A DNA stretch of 64,000 bases, from the NCBI GenBank assembly GCA_011525915.1, contig WYBM01000021.1:1-64000 (forward strand), given 5' to 3'. Each line of letters begins with the position of its first letter. Positions within the stretch are counted from its first letter, which is position 1. Under the pieces are notes generated by a model. That model had not been told where the DNA came from and did not search any database. It was given only the letters and a program-made list of their open reading frames with translations. Positions 7,421 to 20,842 of the stretch are shown piece after piece. A program made the translations under genes and the position numbers. Source of the stretch: Ardenticatenaceae bacterium (GTDB lineage: Bacteria > Chloroflexota > Anaerolineae > Promineifilales > Promineifilaceae).

Positions 7421-8318
7421 TAACCTCATCGCTGCCAACCTCAAACCCTGCCAGGTTTTCTAGAGCCTTCACCAGGGCATGGTTGCCTTCGGCCCCCAGC
7501 CCTTGCTGCTGTAAGGTGCGGTACAGGTTAAATACCGTGCTTGTGCCCAGCATAGGCACTCCCAGGGTGTCGGCTGTTTCCAGCACCAGCCGCAAATCCT
7601 TTTGCTGTAAATCAATGGTAAACCCGGGCTGCCAGTCTCGTTGGACCACCTGTGGTCCCCGGTTAGAGAGCATCCAACTACCGGCCGCGCCACCAGACAC
7701 GGCCGTAAGTGTCTTCTGTAAATCCAGCCCGCCGGCCTGGGCAAACATCAGCGCCTCACTGACGCCCAACATGGTCACCACCACCAAAATCTGGTTGACC
7801 AACTTCACCGTCTGACCGGCGCCCGTGGAGCCTACGTGGGTAATTGTTTTACCCATGGCCTGGAAAAAGGGTAAGGCGCGGTTAAAGTGTGTTTCATCAC
7901 CGCCGACCATGATAGAGAGCGTGCCTTTAGCTGCCCCTTCGCTGCCGCCGCTGAGGGGCGCATCCAGCATATGGACACCTTTTTGGGCCAGAATGCCGGC
8001 TATACGCTGCGTGGCCTGAGGGCTAATGGTGCTGCAATCAATGACCAGGTTCCCGGCTGCGGCGCCAAAGATGACGCCATTTTCATGAAACAGCACCGCT
8101 TCCACGTCTGGCGTATCACTCACACAGGTGATGATAACCTCACTGTGTGCCGCCACATCTGCCGGGCTGGTAGCGGCAACAGCCCCCTCTGCTACTAGCT
8201 TCTCTGTCTTACTATGTGTGCGGTTCCACACCCTTACGGGGAATCCAGCTTTGAGCAGGTTGCGGACCATACCCTGCCCCATAATGCCCAGGCCAATAAA
8301 GCCGATGGTTTCACTCAT
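7404..8318 (-). CDS. NAD(P)-dependent beta-hydroxyacid dehydrogenase (3-hydroxyisobutyrate dehydrogenase / tartronate semialdehyde reductase family)
   Basis: A 304-residue enzyme. The Rossmann start is IGFIGLGIMGQGMVRNLLKAG; the substrate-binding signature is DAPLSGGSEGAAKGTLSIMVGG; the catalytic Lys lies in GAGQTVKLVNQIL. The family oxidises 3-hydroxyisobutyrate or reduces tartronate semialdehyde or related acids; the substrate is not resolved. I chose the ATG at 8316-8318 because AGGAGG precedes it; the frame is open to 8465. The last five residues (STSFQ) and the stop codon come from the intergenic repeat at 7326-7420, so the natural 3' end was altered by repeat insertion or deletion. Confidence 0.9.
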   Translation of the reverse strand: MSETIGFIGLGIMGQGMVRNLLKAGFPVRVWNRTHSKTEKLVAEGAVAATSPADVAAHSEVIITCVSDTPDVEAVLFHENGVIFGAAAGNLVIDCSTISPQATQRIAGILAQKGVHMLDAPLSGGSEGAAKGTLSIMVGGDETHFNRALPFFQAMGKTITHVGSTGAGQTVKLVNQILVVVTMLGVSEALMFAQAGGLDLQKTLTAVSGGAAGSWMLSNRGPQVVQRDWQPGFTIDLQQKDLRLVLETADTLGVPMLGTSTVFNLYRTLQQQGLGAEGNHALVKALENLAGFEVGSDEVSTSFQ

Positions 8319-8587
8319 AGTTCTTATACCTCCTCTTGTTGTCGTTTGCCAGCCGTGGTCATGATCTGCGCCGCAGGTGATGGTTTGTGGGTCTTGGCTG
8401 ACGAGATTATCCCTCATGGTGGACTTTTCCCAAAACAGTACATGAGAAATGTTGCCGCCGGCCAAGACACTCTATACAATTCCTCTTATCTGTTTGGTTT
8501 AATTGGCTAATAGTGTGCCCGGCCCCCAGAAGGTCGGGTATTTTTATGTTTGAGGTGCAACCGTGCCCGGCACGGTAATGGTAACAT

Positions 8588-10426
8588 ATGGCTCAACAAT
8601 TGAGAAACGATATTCGCAACATTGCTATCATCGCCCACGTGGATCATGGTAAAACCACGCTGGTTGATGGTATGTTAAAACAAACCAACGTCTTTCGTCA
8701 GAACCAGGCCGTCAGTGAACGTGTATTGGACTCCAACGACCTGGAGCGGGAGCGGGGGATCACCATTCTGGCAAAAAACACCAGCATCGTGTATGAGGGC
8801 ATTACCATTAACCTGGTAGATACACCCGGCCACGCTGATTTTGGCGGCGAGGTAGAGCGCATAGTGAACATGGTGGATGGTGTGCTGCTGCTGGTGGATG
8901 CCGTGGAAGGTCCCATGCCCCAGACGCGCTTTGTGCTGCGCCAGGCATTACAGACGGGGTGCAAGGTGATTGTGGTGGTGAACAAGATTGATCGCCCGGC
9001 TGCCCGGCCTGACTATGCCGTTAATGCTACCTTTGATCTGTTTGTAGACCTGGGGGCTTCGGAAGAACAGGCTGACTTCCAGGTGGTATATACACGGGCG
9101 CTGGAAGGGCGGGCCGGGCATAGTCCGGAGGCACTGGCGGCTGATTTACGGCCGTTGTTTGACACCATTGTCACTTACCTGCCCCCACCCACGGTGGACC
9201 CCGATGGCCCCACCCAAATGCTGGTAACAACACTGGAGTACAGCAGCTACGTAGGCAAAATTGCCGTTGGCCGTCTGACCAGCGGCACGCTGCGTGAAGG
9301 GCAGCCTATTATGCACATCACGGCAGAAGGGGTGATGCAGCCGGGCAAGGTGGCCAAGCTCTACACCTTCCGTGACTTAAAACGGCAGGAACAGAAAGAG
9401 GTTAAAGCCGGTGACATTGCTGCCGTCGCCGGTATTCCGGACGTAGGCATTGGCGATACGATTGCCGATTTGCAAGACCCACGGCCGTTACCACCCATCA
9501 AGGTGGAAGAACCTACGGTACGTATGACCTTTAGCATCAATGACAGCCCCTTTGCCGGCCGCGAAGGTAAATATGTCACCAGCCGCCAGATTCGGGAACG
9601 TCTGACCAATGAATTGGAAAGCAATGTGGCTTTGCGAGTACAGGAAACAGACAAAGCGGGCGAATTTGTCGTTTCTGGACGTGGTGAACTGCACCTGGCT
9701 ATTCTCATTGAGACAATGCGCCGCGAGGGGTATGAATTTGCGGTCAGCCGGCCAGAAGTGATCTTTCATGAGGGGGCCAACGGCCGTCAAGAACCCATCG
9801 AACATGTTTTTCTGGAAGTGCATCAAGATTACTGGGGCCCGGTGGCCGAAATGTTGGGGCGGCGGCGTGGTCGGGCGACAACCATGCACTATGGTGATGA
9901 CGGTACCGTCTACGCCGAATATCTGGTGCCTACCCGCGGTGTCCTAGGGTTTCGCCAACCTTTCCTAACAGCCACCCGCGGCACCGGCATCTATAACACC
10001 CTCTTTTATGCTTATGAGCCTTACCAGGGTGACATTGAGCAAAATGAACTGGCTTCGATGGTTTCGTTGGAAACGGGCAAGGTCAGCGCGTATGCTTTGC
10101 AGCATCTCACCACACGTGGCGTCTTTTTTGTAGGCCCTACGGATGAGGTGTATGCCGGGCAGGTGGTAGGGGAACATATTCGTGACGACGAACTGGTGGT
10201 CAACGTCTGCCGTACCAAGAACCTGACCGGCCACCGGGCCGTACCCAAGGCGATTGTGGAAGCGTTACCCGCCGCCACGAAGTTCTCGCTTGATGAAGCC
10301 ATTGAATATTTGCACGATGATGAACTGCTGGAAGTGACGCCTGAGTCGCTGCGCATCCGCAAGCGAGAACTGCGCCATGACCATCGCCAGAAACACGCCA
10401 AGCGGGCCAAATATGGCGTCGCCTGA
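8588..10426 (+). CDS. bipA: Ribosome-associated GTPase BipA/TypA
   Basis: A 612-residue translational GTPase of full family length. G1 is [10 protein letters not shown]2 lies in RERGITI, G3 is [12 protein letters not shown] and G4 is NKIDRP. Domain II, the EF-G-like domains III and V, and the BipA-specific C-terminal domain ([30 protein letters not shown]) follow. BipA binds the ribosome and assists 50S assembly and stress or cold adaptation. The gene runs alone on the plus strand. It converges with the S9 peptidase gene with only 4 bp between the stops, so no terminator fits between them. The start has only a weak Shine-Dalgarno (GGTAA). Confidence 0.97.
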   Translation: MAQQLRNDIRNIAIIAHVDHGKTTLVDGMLKQTNVFRQNQAVSERVLDSNDLERERGITILAKNTSIVYEGITINLVDTPGHADFGGEVERIVNMVDGVLLLVDAVEGPMPQTRFVLRQALQTGCKVIVVVNKIDRPAARPDYAVNATFDLFVDLGASEEQADFQVVYTRALEGRAGHSPEALAADLRPLFDTIVTYLPPPTVDPDGPTQMLVTTLEYSSYVGKIAVGRLTSGTLREGQPIMHITAEGVMQPGKVAKLYTFRDLKRQEQKEVKAGDIAAVAGIPDVGIGDTIADLQDPRPLPPIKVEEPTVRMTFSINDSPFAGREGKYVTSRQIRERLTNELESNVALRVQETDKAGEFVVSGRGELHLAILIETMRREGYEFAVSRPEVIFHEGANGRQEPIEHVFLEVHQDYWGPVAEMLGRRRGRATTMHYGDDGTVYAEYLVPTRGVLGFRQPFLTATRGTGIYNTLFYAYEPYQGDIEQNELASMVSLETGKVSAYALQHLTTRGVFFVGPTDEVYAGQVVGEHIRDDELVVNVCRTKNLTGHRAVPKAIVEALPAATKFSLDEAIEYLHDDELLEVTPESLRIRKRELRHDHRQKHAKRAKYGVA

Positions 10427-10430
10427 GACG

Positions 10431-12449
10431 CTACGCTTTTAGGTAGGTATCAAACCAGCGCAAAATGTGGTGAAGGCGGCTGATACGGCGGTCAGTACGG
10501 CCGTCACGTGACAAACCATGGGCCTCGTCTGGGAACAAGATCAGTTCCGTAGCTACCCCTTGCTGCCGTAGGGCCACAAACAGCTGTTCTGCCTGTTCCT
10601 GGTTGGCGCGCAGGTCTTGCTCGCTGTGAATGACCAGTGTCGGTGTCTGTGCATTGCCAATATATTTCAGGGGTGACTGCTCCCAATACTTCTCGAAATT
10701 GGTATAGGGTGGTTGATTGTCGCCAAACGTTTGCTGGAACTGCCAGTTGGCGTCGCTGCTGCCCCACATGCTGATAAGGTTGCTGACGCAGCGCTGCGTG
10801 ACGGCCGCCTGGAACAAGTTGGGCGCCCGGCCTATGAGCATGTTGGTCATATAGCCGCCGTAGCTGCCGCCGGTCACCCCCATGCGTTGAGGGTCTATGC
10901 TCGGCCGCTGCTTTACAAACGCCACCCAGTCTAACACGTCTGTAAAATCTACCCCGCCCCAATGATTCCAGATCGCCCCAGCATGGGCCTCGCCATACCC
11001 CTGACCGCCACGTGGATTGCTCCAATAAACCACGTAGCCGTTGGCCGCCAGGAATTGGAATTCGTGCATAAAGCCGCGGTCATACTGTGTTTGTGGCCCG
11101 CCGTGAATCTCTAAAATGGAGGGGTATGTTTTTTGGGGGTCAAAATCAGGCGGGGTTAATACCCACCCATGCAGTTTATAGCCGTCGCGGGCTTCGAACC
11201 ATACCTCTTCAATGGCGCCCAGGGTTTTGCGGGTTAACCACGTATTTAAGCGCGTCAACTGCTTGTCCTGACCGCTGGCCATATCACGTACAAACAGTTG
11301 GGGTGGATGCTGCTGTGTGGCCAGCGTGTACGCCAGCTTTTTCTGGCTGGCGTCAAAGGTAAACGCGCCCACCAATCCACAGGTCTCCACAACCTGTGCC
11401 ACCGTTGGCTCCTCGGCCACGGTCACGGACATCAGGCGAATGTCCCCCTGCCGTTCCACCTGGTAATAGATCTGGCGCGAATCGGGTGACCAGGTGGGTG
11501 GACTTATCAGCCCACCGCCAGTGTCACTGCCAGAGGAAATCAGAGTGTGCATATCTGCATGGCCGGTCAGGTTGCGGGGTGGCGCACTGCCATCGGCCGG
11601 CACAAGCCACACATTGTCATTGCGCCACCATTCGCCCGGTTTGTCTGTGCCGATGTAAGCGATCCACTGCCGATCTGGTGACCAGGCGAGCAGAAGTTTA
11701 TGGCCAACAGGCGTTTTTATATGGCGAGGTGGGCCCCCTTGGGCGGGCATGATAAAAAGATCATCAGCGGCTGGCGTCAGATCGGGGTGCTCACTGACGT
11801 TAGAGACATAGGCGATCCATTGGCCGTCAGGTGACCAGACAGCTTCATCTTCGTGATGCTCACCGGTGGTGAGCTGGCTGGCTTTGCCCGACCGGGCGTT
11901 TATCAGCCAAATATGCCACTTTTCCTGTGGTAAATACCCCCTGGCATCGCCCTTAAAATTGGTGGTAGTAATGTGGCGGGCCACCACCCCCAGCTTCTTT
12001 TTTTGCTCATCGGCCTCACGTGTTATGGCTTCCTGATCTTTTCGCCGGATGGTGCACAGGAACTGTTTGCCATCTGGCGACCATTCAAACCCGCCAATAG
12101 ACATATCTTTCAGGTTGGTGAGGGCGCGGGCTTCACCGCCATCTACGGGAATCAGGTAAATTTGTGATTGTTTTTCATCCTGGCGGTTGGAGAGGAAGGC
12201 GATGGTACGGCCGTCAGGTGACCATTGGGGCGAACTGTCTGACCAGTCACCGTGGGTGAACTGGCGCAGTCGGCCAGAGCCGGTGGCGGCCAGCCACAAG
12301 TTGCTGTACTTCTTTTCTGTTTTGCGGTCGACATACTGTACAGCATAGATGATGTAACGGCCGTCTGGCGAAAGCCGGGCAGCAGTTATCAACTCAAACC
12401 GGTAAAGGTCTTCCGCGGTGATCAGGCTTTTATTTTTTGTAGGCACCAT
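10431..12449 (-). CDS. S9 family serine peptidase (acylaminoacyl-peptidase / DPP type)
   Basis: A 672-residue enzyme. An N-terminal beta-propeller with TolB-like blades (LSPDGRYIIYA, WSPDGRTIAFLS, WSPDGQWIAYVS, WSPDSRQIYY) gates a C-terminal alpha/beta-hydrolase. The nucleophile is about S529 in GGSYGG, the acid about D612 in HSEQDLR, the base about H644 in DEAHG. These enzymes release dipeptides or acylated residues from short peptides. No signal peptide is seen, so it is probably cytoplasmic. The start at 12449 has GAGAGGAAAT before it. A long hairpin (12497-12550) lies upstream. Confidence 0.93.
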   Translation of the reverse strand: MVPTKNKSLITAEDLYRFELITAARLSPDGRYIIYAVQYVDRKTEKKYSNLWLAATGSGRLRQFTHGDWSDSSPQWSPDGRTIAFLSNRQDEKQSQIYLIPVDGGEARALTNLKDMSIGGFEWSPDGKQFLCTIRRKDQEAITREADEQKKKLGVVARHITTTNFKGDARGYLPQEKWHIWLINARSGKASQLTTGEHHEDEAVWSPDGQWIAYVSNVSEHPDLTPAADDLFIMPAQGGPPRHIKTPVGHKLLLAWSPDRQWIAYIGTDKPGEWWRNDNVWLVPADGSAPPRNLTGHADMHTLISSGSDTGGGLISPPTWSPDSRQIYYQVERQGDIRLMSVTVAEEPTVAQVVETCGLVGAFTFDASQKKLAYTLATQQHPPQLFVRDMASGQDKQLTRLNTWLTRKTLGAIEEVWFEARDGYKLHGWVLTPPDFDPQKTYPSILEIHGGPQTQYDRGFMHEFQFLAANGYVVYWSNPRGGQGYGEAHAGAIWNHWGGVDFTDVLDWVAFVKQRPSIDPQRMGVTGGSYGGYMTNMLIGRAPNLFQAAVTQRCVSNLISMWGSSDANWQFQQTFGDNQPPYTNFEKYWEQSPLKYIGNAQTPTLVIHSEQDLRANQEQAEQLFVALRQQGVATELILFPDEAHGLSRDGRTDRRISRLHHILRWFDTYLKA

Positions 12450-12496
12450 ATTTCCTCTCATCATGATTTGTGAAGATTATAGCAGGGGAACGGAAA

Positions 12497-12550
12497 ATGG
12501 TTAATTGTTCATGGGTACAGGTTGGTGTGAGGCCATGAACAATTAACCAT
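12497..12550. repeat. Perfect 18-bp inverted repeat
   Basis: ATGGTTAATTGTTCATGG (12497-12514) and its exact complement (12533-12550) flank an 18-bp spacer. It lies between two minus-strand genes and could fold into a stable hairpin in RNA. The GGTTAATTGTTAATGG-like word recurs at about 62014 and, in looser form, at 24770. Those copies contain the stop codons of the MFS gene and of rfbD. Confidence 0.85.
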
Positions 12551-12585
12551 ACAATGATGCGGCTCAAATGTCTCCGGCTCAATGT

Positions 12586-12999
12586 CTACGGACTTTCTAC
12601 TGATTGCTGCTCCGGTATCAAAGCAGCTGTGATTAGCACCAGAAACGTAAAACAATGGGCAATCGTCGGACCAAAAACAGGTTCGGCAAGGTTGATACCG
12701 GTGAGCCCCCATGCCGTACGCAGACTATCCCCCCCAGCAAGCATGTGGTACAGTGCACCCCCAGCCGCCAGCCAGCGTAACAGGCGAGGATTCGGAGCAT
12801 AGCGAAGTATCAGGGCTACAACCAGGGCCATGCTGGCATTGCTGTAAACTGCCAGACGAAGAGTAAGCCGGGCAAGATCATCACTGCTGATGTCTATAAA
12901 AACAACTTGAGGCACAAATCCAAAAACGATTATGCCGCCGACTATCTGGCCAATTAACCCAAGAAACACTGCTCCGAAACGAAAACGTTCACGCGTCAT
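12586..12999 (-). CDS. Small four-helix membrane protein, unknown function
   Basis: A 137-residue protein with four likely membrane segments (about residues 9-30, 45-65, 72-88, 110-128) and short charged ends (MTRERFR at the start). I do not recognise a family. A Shine-Dalgarno (AAGGAAA) precedes the ATG. It stands between the S9 peptidase and the ABC exporter on the same strand, with spacers of 112-136 bp on either side, so it is probably transcribed on its own. Confidence 0.65.
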   Translation of the reverse strand: MTRERFRFGAVFLGLIGQIVGGIIVFGFVPQVVFIDISSDDLARLTLRLAVYSNASMALVVALILRYAPNPRLLRWLAAGGALYHMLAGGDSLRTAWGLTGINLAEPVFGPTIAHCFTFLVLITAALIPEQQSVESP

Positions 13000-13112
13000 G
13001 AGATTTCCTTTTAGTGATAATGTTTAGGGTTCGATTTTAGCGTATATTGCCGTGTTACCTAACTTCTGCTTAACGGCCGTATCTGGCTATTTATTGCCCA
13101 TTTATTGCCTAT

Positions 13113-14918
13113 TTATTGCCAGTCACCTTCCCATAAGCGCCGCATTTCCTCGTTGGCGGCCAGTAAATCAGACAGCGTGCCTTCGGTATGGACACGGCCG
13201 TCTTTCAGCACAATGATATGGTCAGCGCGGCGCAAGGCGGTGTGGCGGTGTGAAACCACCAGGCAGGTGGGGGTCAGGTGTGTGCCGGTGCTGCCGGAGA
13301 AAAGCCGGGCCCATAATGCCTGCTCTGTCTCCACATCTAGTGCGCTGGATAGATCATCAAAGACATATAGTTCGGCGTTACGAGCAAACATGCGCGCCGT
13401 GGCTGAACGTTGGATCTGCCCGCCAGAGAGCTTGACCCCTTTGGGGCCTACCAGGGTATCCAGCCCGGCTTCCAGCTCACGCAAATCTTCTTCCATGACG
13501 GCCGCGTGAATGGCGGCCTCCAGGTCTACCTTTTCCTCGGGCAGCCCCAGCAGCAGGTTTTGCCGCAGCGTGTCGCTGAAGAGGCGGGGCACCTGGGCGG
13601 TATAGGCGGCGCGGGGTGGGGTGAAAAAGTCGTCAGGGTTGGTGACAACGCTGCCGTTCCAGGTAACCTCGCCTGCCTGCGGCGGCAGCAGTCCCAACAG
13701 CGCCCGCAGCAGTGTTGTCTTGCCGGAACCAATGCGCCCGGTGATGACGGTGAATGATCCTTTACGTAGGCGCAGGGAAACATCCTGAATGCCTCGCCCT
13801 GATTCGGCATGACGGTAGGTCAACCCGGTGACCACCAGCTCATCCAATACGTCAGCTTTGGCTTTTGCCTGGAAGGGGGGCGCTGGTGGTTCCCGGTCGA
13901 TATAAATCTCGCTGTGTTTGATCAGCGAAAGCGGCGGCGCGCCTTGCAAAAGACGGGTCATACGGTTGACGGCCACCCCCGCCTGCTTGTAGCGGGCGAT
14001 CATAAAACCAACAAAGCCCAGGAAACTGGTGACATTGCCCAGGTAAAAGACAAAGAGAGCGAAGTCACCCACAGTGAAGCCGCCGGTGGCAATGTGCTGG
14101 GAGCCGATGATCAAGATAACGGCCGTGCCCAGATTGGCCGAATTGACAAACACTGAACGCAGGGTCTCTTCAAACAGCCGGTCTTTTAGCGCTGCCTGGC
14201 GGCGCTTTTCATTTAGCCCCTCAAAGTAGCCGATGACCCGCTCTTCAGCGGAAGCCACTTTCACCGCCTGTACGGCGTTAAATGTCTCGGCGATAAAGCC
14301 GACGACAATACCGCTGCGTTTGCGCGTTTCCAGCCGGTAGGTGTGTACCCGCCCGGCAGCCAGGTTGGCCACGGCCACAATGAGGAGCAGCGGCGCCAAG
14401 GCCAGCACGGTTAACTGTGGGTTGACCGACCACATGATGACCATAGCCAGTACGGTGAAAGCCAGGTTACCCAGAACGTCATTCAGCCACAAGCCGTAAA
14501 AGGGCAGCTCCCACACGTCGCCGCGAAAACGGCTGATGGCTTCGCCAGGAGACTCAGGCAGGGCGTCTGCACCGGGGCGCGCCAGCACCCGTCGCAGCAT
14601 GTTCTTTTGCAGCAGCGCCTGTACATGGATATTAAACGGCCGGTTAAACTGGGTCATACCCCAGAAGCCCCCCATGCGGCTGAGGGCACCTACCGCCAGC
14701 AGTGTTATCAGGGTTGCCAGATTAAACGCCACCACTGTCTCTGCAGTGAGCGTGTTAAAAAACTCACGTATGACCAGGCCAGGGATCAGCCGGCCCAGCG
14801 ACACTGTCGTCAGGGCCATAAGGTTAAACAGGTGAAATTTCCAGCGAAACCGGATCGCCTGGAGAACAAACTTCCAGGTTGCCGGTAGAATGGTGGTCAC
14901 ATTTTCAACCGTTGTCAT
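13113..14918 (-). CDS. ABC exporter half-transporter with degenerate Walker B
   Basis: A 601-residue fused permease-ATPase. Six membrane helices fill about residues 20-310. The ATPase has Walker [10 protein letters not shown], signature LSGGQ, Walker B LYVFDD and switch His in VVSHRH (H557). The catalytic Glu after Walker B is Asp (D522), so this half cannot complete a normal ATP site. Its partner (14915-16675) has the catalytic Glu but a deviant signature LSAGE. That is the expected complementary pattern of a heterodimeric exporter with one consensus and one degenerate site, such as TM287/288. ATGA overlap with the upstream gene implies translational coupling. Substrate unknown; drugs or lipids are typical. 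Confidence 0.92.
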   Translation of the reverse strand: MTTVENVTTILPATWKFVLQAIRFRWKFHLFNLMALTTVSLGRLIPGLVIREFFNTLTAETVVAFNLATLITLLAVGALSRMGGFWGMTQFNRPFNIHVQALLQKNMLRRVLARPGADALPESPGEAISRFRGDVWELPFYGLWLNDVLGNLAFTVLAMVIMWSVNPQLTVLALAPLLLIVAVANLAAGRVHTYRLETRKRSGIVVGFIAETFNAVQAVKVASAEERVIGYFEGLNEKRRQAALKDRLFEETLRSVFVNSANLGTAVILIIGSQHIATGGFTVGDFALFVFYLGNVTSFLGFVGFMIARYKQAGVAVNRMTRLLQGAPPLSLIKHSEIYIDREPPAPPFQAKAKADVLDELVVTGLTYRHAESGRGIQDVSLRLRKGSFTVITGRIGSGKTTLLRALLGLLPPQAGEVTWNGSVVTNPDDFFTPPRAAYTAQVPRLFSDTLRQNLLLGLPEEKVDLEAAIHAAVMEEDLRELEAGLDTLVGPKGVKLSGGQIQRSATARMFARNAELYVFDDLSSALDVETEQALWARLFSGSTGTHLTPTCLVVSHRHTALRRADHIIVLKDGRVHTEGTLSDLLAANEEMRRLWEGDWQ

Positions 14919-16675
14919 GCCAGCACCTTTTCCAGCCCGCCTGCCTGCAGCAGCTGCGCGAAGCGCGAGGCGGGGTCATTGGTCAGGTCCGTATACTTGC
15001 CGAATTCGCGTACACGGCCGTGTTCCAAAATCATGATCTTGTCGGCGCGGGTCACCGTCTTCAGCCGGTGGGCGACGATGATGCCGGTACGGCCGTGCAG
15101 CAGCCTGTCCACGGCCCGTTCAATGAGCTGCTCCGTGGCTGGGTCCAGCCGGGAAGACGCTTCATCCAGAATCACCAGGCCAGGGTCTTTAAGGAAGACG
15201 CGTGTGAAGGCCAGCAGTTGGGCCTCGCCGGCAGAAAGGCTGGTGCCTTCTGTCTCCAGTTCCGTATTCAGGCCATCGGGCAGGGTATCAAGCCAGGTGC
15301 CCAGGCCCAGGTCAGCCAAGACGGCCAGGATGCGCTCGTCAGGAATGGTGTTGTCGAAGAAGGTGAGGTTGTCACGCACGCTGGCCCGGAACAACTGCAC
15401 GTCTTGCGTAACGATGCCAATGCGGTGACGCAAATCACGCAGGGTCACATGGCGTAAATTGACCCAGGCGGGGCTGTTGCCCAGGCAGACATGGCCGTGT
15501 GTGGGGTCATACAGGCGAAACAGCAAGCGGGTAATGGTGGTCTTGCCGCTGCCGGTGCGCCCCAGCAGGCCTAGTACTTGACCCGGTTCCAGCCGGAAAT
15601 CCACATCGTCTAAAATGAGGTCGTTGTGGTTGTAGCTGAAAGTGACGTGGTTAAAATCTACCGCCAGGGGGCCCGGGGGAATGGTGGATACGGCCGTTTC
15701 CACCAGTTTGCTCTTCAGGGTATAAAGCTGTTCAACACGGTCGATGCCCGCCCCGGCCTTTTGCAGATTTTCGATCTGGTCACTGATTTCGCGCAGAGGG
15801 CGGAAGATGGCAGCGGTATAAGCGACCAGCAGGTACACCGTTCCCAGGGTAATCAGCCCGTGTGTGTACAGCAGGGTGCCGCCGAGAATGGCGATAATGT
15901 CGCCGGCCGTATCCAGCCCTACCCAGCTCATGACGATGCGGATCGTTTTCTGGGCCCCCTTGACTTCTTTGTCCAGCCGGGTGCGGTTTAAGCCATACAG
16001 CCGGTTCATGACATAGGCCACAGCACCGCTGGCGCGGGTGTCTTCCGTGCCCGCCAGATGCTCTTCCAGAAAGCCGTAGAGTTCAGCATGGGCTTCCCGT
16101 GATTCGCGCCAGGCGGGGATGGCGATGTGCCGCAGGTGACTGAGCCATACCAGGGAAACGGCCGTGAATACCGCCATCACCAGGCTGATCCGCCAATCTA
16201 CAAAGGCTAGCGCCACCAGCACCCCCAAAATAAGCAGCAGATTACCCAAAATGCGAATCACAAACTGGGCGAAGAAGATGGCGATGTCGGCCACATCGCC
16301 GTCAATACGTTCAATCATCTCGCCGGGCGTAGTGTTGTTATGGAATGACATGTCCAGCTTCAGGCAGTGCAGGGCCAGGTCGGCCCGCAGTTGATTGGTG
16401 GAGCGCCAACCAATATCTTCACCGACATAGGTGGCCGCCACACCCAATAGTTGCAGCGCCAGGGCAGCCGCCAGGAAGATGAGCGCCGCTTTTAAGAGGG
16501 GGTTGGAAGCGTGGGTCGTGGCGGCCGTGTCAATAAAATAACGAATGATTTGGGGATTGACCAACTGCAAGCCGATGGTGGTAAAGATCAAAAGCGCCAG
16601 CAGAATAACCTTGCCACGCAGCGGCTTGAGGTATTGGAACATCAGCCCCCCGTACCGTTGAATCGGTATGTCCAT
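14915..16675 (-). CDS. ABC exporter half-transporter with consensus Walker B
   Basis: A 586-residue partner of the preceding exporter. Six membrane helices (about residues 12-300) are followed by Walker [10 protein letters not shown], signature LSAGE in place of LSGGQ, Walker B LVILDE with catalytic E505, and switch His in IVAHR. The catalytic site formed with the partner's LSGGQ should be active; the other composite site, which uses LSAGE and the partner's Asp, should be degenerate. The frame is open to a TTG at 16705, but the ATG at 16673-16675 has GGGAGAAG upstream and gives a typical N terminus, so I use it. It is the first gene of the two-gene operon. Confidence 0.92.
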   Translation of the reverse strand: MDIPIQRYGGLMFQYLKPLRGKVILLALLIFTTIGLQLVNPQIIRYFIDTAATTHASNPLLKAALIFLAAALALQLLGVAATYVGEDIGWRSTNQLRADLALHCLKLDMSFHNNTTPGEMIERIDGDVADIAIFFAQFVIRILGNLLLILGVLVALAFVDWRISLVMAVFTAVSLVWLSHLRHIAIPAWRESREAHAELYGFLEEHLAGTEDTRASGAVAYVMNRLYGLNRTRLDKEVKGAQKTIRIVMSWVGLDTAGDIIAILGGTLLYTHGLITLGTVYLLVAYTAAIFRPLREISDQIENLQKAGAGIDRVEQLYTLKSKLVETAVSTIPPGPLAVDFNHVTFSYNHNDLILDDVDFRLEPGQVLGLLGRTGSGKTTITRLLFRLYDPTHGHVCLGNSPAWVNLRHVTLRDLRHRIGIVTQDVQLFRASVRDNLTFFDNTIPDERILAVLADLGLGTWLDTLPDGLNTELETEGTSLSAGEAQLLAFTRVFLKDPGLVILDEASSRLDPATEQLIERAVDRLLHGRTGIIVAHRLKTVTRADKIMILEHGRVREFGKYTDLTNDPASRFAQLLQAGGLEKVLA

Positions 16676-18931
<2,256 letters not shown>

Positions 18932-18955
18932 GAGTTAATCTATTGGTAATGCTGG

Positions 18956-20203
18956 TTATATTTCAGGATGTGGTGTGGGCGCAGTGCGCAGAATAGAAAA
19001 ATAAATCCATAAAAAGGCTAGAAACAAACCGGCGCTGGATACAGTGAGGGCGGCACGTAGCCCCAGCCATTCGCCCATTAGGCCGCCTATCAATGCGCCT
19101 ATAGGCAGCGCGCCATAGGACAGAAACAGCTCGGTGGCATTGACACGTCCTAACAAATCATCTGGTGTTACCTGGGGCATCAGGCTGTCATAACCGATGT
19201 TGTAGACAGTATTGCCAAATCCCTGGATAGCCTGCCCCAGCAGGAGGATGATGGCCGCTGTAAGAGGGGTTCCGAAAGATAGCGGCCGTCCTAGAGAACC
19301 CAGACCTATGAAAAACGTGCCCAAGAGTACCATTCCCCCCAATCCCCACCGTTTTTCGGCGCGGCGTCCTAACGAGGCGGCCAGCAAACCTGTTGAAGCC
19401 CCCACCGCAAAAATGACCCCAATAAAGGTAGCTGGCAGCGCGACGACGCGTGTCAGATAGATGATCAGAATGCCATCCACCATGCCACCAAAAAGCTGCA
19501 TAGTCACATTGTTGAGCAGCATGGGGCGCAAGTAGGGGTTGTGGCGCACAAAATGGATGCCCAGTTTGATATCACGACGCAGAGATGTCTGTTTTACTGA
19601 TTCTATAGCAGCCGACTCTTGTGTGTGTATGCTGCCCAGCAGCAGCGCGGAGGTGACAAAGGTCAGGGCATCAATGAACATGGCTATGGGTGGCGTCAAC
19701 AACTCTACCAGTGTGGCCGCAACGCCCGGCCCACTGACCTCCACCAATGATTCGGTGGCCGATAGTTTGCTGTACCCTTCTACCAGATTGTCACGAGAGA
19801 TGAGCAAAGGTAGGTAGGCCTTGGCAGCTACATTAGCGAGCAGCGTAAGTGTGCCACTGAGGAAGGTAACAATCAGCAAATGCGGCAGGGTGATGGTTCC
19901 CCATACGGCCGTGGCCGGTATGGTAGCCAATAAAAGCGCCCGCCCAATGTCTGCCGCGATAAGAACGGGGCGTTTGCGCAGCCGGTCTACCCAGGCACCG
20001 GCTAACAAGCCAAACAATAGATAAGGCAGGGTACCGGCAGCAGAGAGAAGGCCCATCTGTATGGCCGTGGCCTCTAACAGCACGGCCCCAATAATGGGTA
20101 TGGCCAGCCAGGTAATGCCGGAGCCAAATTGGGACGTCATGACCGCCCCCCAATATTTCAAAAAGTCGTGATGCCGCCAGAGGCCAAGGAACCGATTTGC
20201 CAT
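18956..20203 (-). CDS. MFS permease, EntS-like (MFS_3)
   Basis: A 415-residue protein with about 12 membrane segments. The start FLKYWGAVMTSQFGSGITWLAIP and the loop DRLRKRPVLIAADIGRALLL are typical of the MFS_3 group that includes enterobactin and macrolide exporters. It probably exports a small molecule by proton antiport; the substrate is unknown. It lies 3 bp downstream of rnhB, so it is likely co-transcribed with rnhB and the two GT2 genes. Confidence 0.88.
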   Translation of the reverse strand: MANRFLGLWRHHDFLKYWGAVMTSQFGSGITWLAIPIIGAVLLEATAIQMGLLSAAGTLPYLLFGLLAGAWVDRLRKRPVLIAADIGRALLLATIPATAVWGTITLPHLLIVTFLSGTLTLLANVAAKAYLPLLISRDNLVEGYSKLSATESLVEVSGPGVAATLVELLTPPIAMFIDALTFVTSALLLGSIHTQESAAIESVKQTSLRRDIKLGIHFVRHNPYLRPMLLNNVTMQLFGGMVDGILIIYLTRVVALPATFIGVIFAVGASTGLLAASLGRRAEKRWGLGGMVLLGTFFIGLGSLGRPLSFGTPLTAAIILLLGQAIQGFGNTVYNIGYDSLMPQVTPDDLLGRVNATELFLSYGALPIGALIGGLMGEWLGLRAALTVSSAGLFLAFLWIYFSILRTAPTPHPEI

Positions 20204-20206
20204 ACT

Positions 20207-20833
20207 CTATAACAGCGGCCGTTTGAGGGGCGCAAAGGAGATACGATGAAGAGGGCAGGGGCCGTGTGTCTTAATGGCCCGCAGGTGAAACTCGGTACCA
20301 TACCCTTTGTGCTGATGAAAGCCATAGGCCGGAAATTGGGTGCCATAGGTTACCATCAGGCGGTCACGGGTGACTTTGGCCAGAATAGAGGCGGCCGCAA
20401 TGCTCAGGCTGGTGGCGTCGCCCCGCACAATGGCTTGTTGGGGAATGTTCAGGGTGGCCAGGCGCATACGGCCGTCTACCAGCAGGTGTTGGGCGGGCGG
20501 GGTTAGCTGGCAAACGGCCGTGCTCATGGCCCGCCGGGTGGCCGGCAGAATGCCAATCTCATCAATCACTTCGGCCGGTTCCAGGCCAATGCCAAAAGAG
20601 AGGGCGTATTGGGTAATGCGTGAAAAGAGGGCTTCGCGCGTTTTGGCCGTCAGTTGTTTAGAGTCGTTGACGCCCACCAGATGAACAGGCAGTTGGGGAT
20701 CATGAAGCGGCAAGATGACGGCGGCGGCCACCACCGGGCCGGCCAGGGCGCCGCGGCCGGCTTCATCAATGCCGGCAATATGGTGGAGGCCGGTTTGAGA
20801 AATGACGGCCGTTTCCAGGCTCAGGTCTGCCAC
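20207..20833 (-). CDS. rnhB: Ribonuclease HII
   Basis: A 208-residue enzyme that cuts the RNA strand of RNA-DNA hybrids and removes misincorporated ribonucleotides. The active-site motif is AGIDEAGRGALAGPVV (Asp-Glu pair), with the later acid in LLVDGRM and the conserved SIAAASILAKVTRDRLM. The start appears to be GTG at 20833, 9 bp after the GT2 stop. The C-terminal APLKRPLL runs into the spacer with the MFS gene. It is the second gene of a tight minus-strand run. Confidence 0.96.
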   Translation of the reverse strand: MADLSLETAVISQTGLHHIAGIDEAGRGALAGPVVAAAVILPLHDPQLPVHLVGVNDSKQLTAKTREALFSRITQYALSFGIGLEPAEVIDEIGILPATRRAMSTAVCQLTPPAQHLLVDGRMRLATLNIPQQAIVRGDATSLSIAAASILAKVTRDRLMVTYGTQFPAYGFHQHKGYGTEFHLRAIKTHGPCPLHRISFAPLKRPLL

Positions 20834-20842
20834 TTTGTTTGT

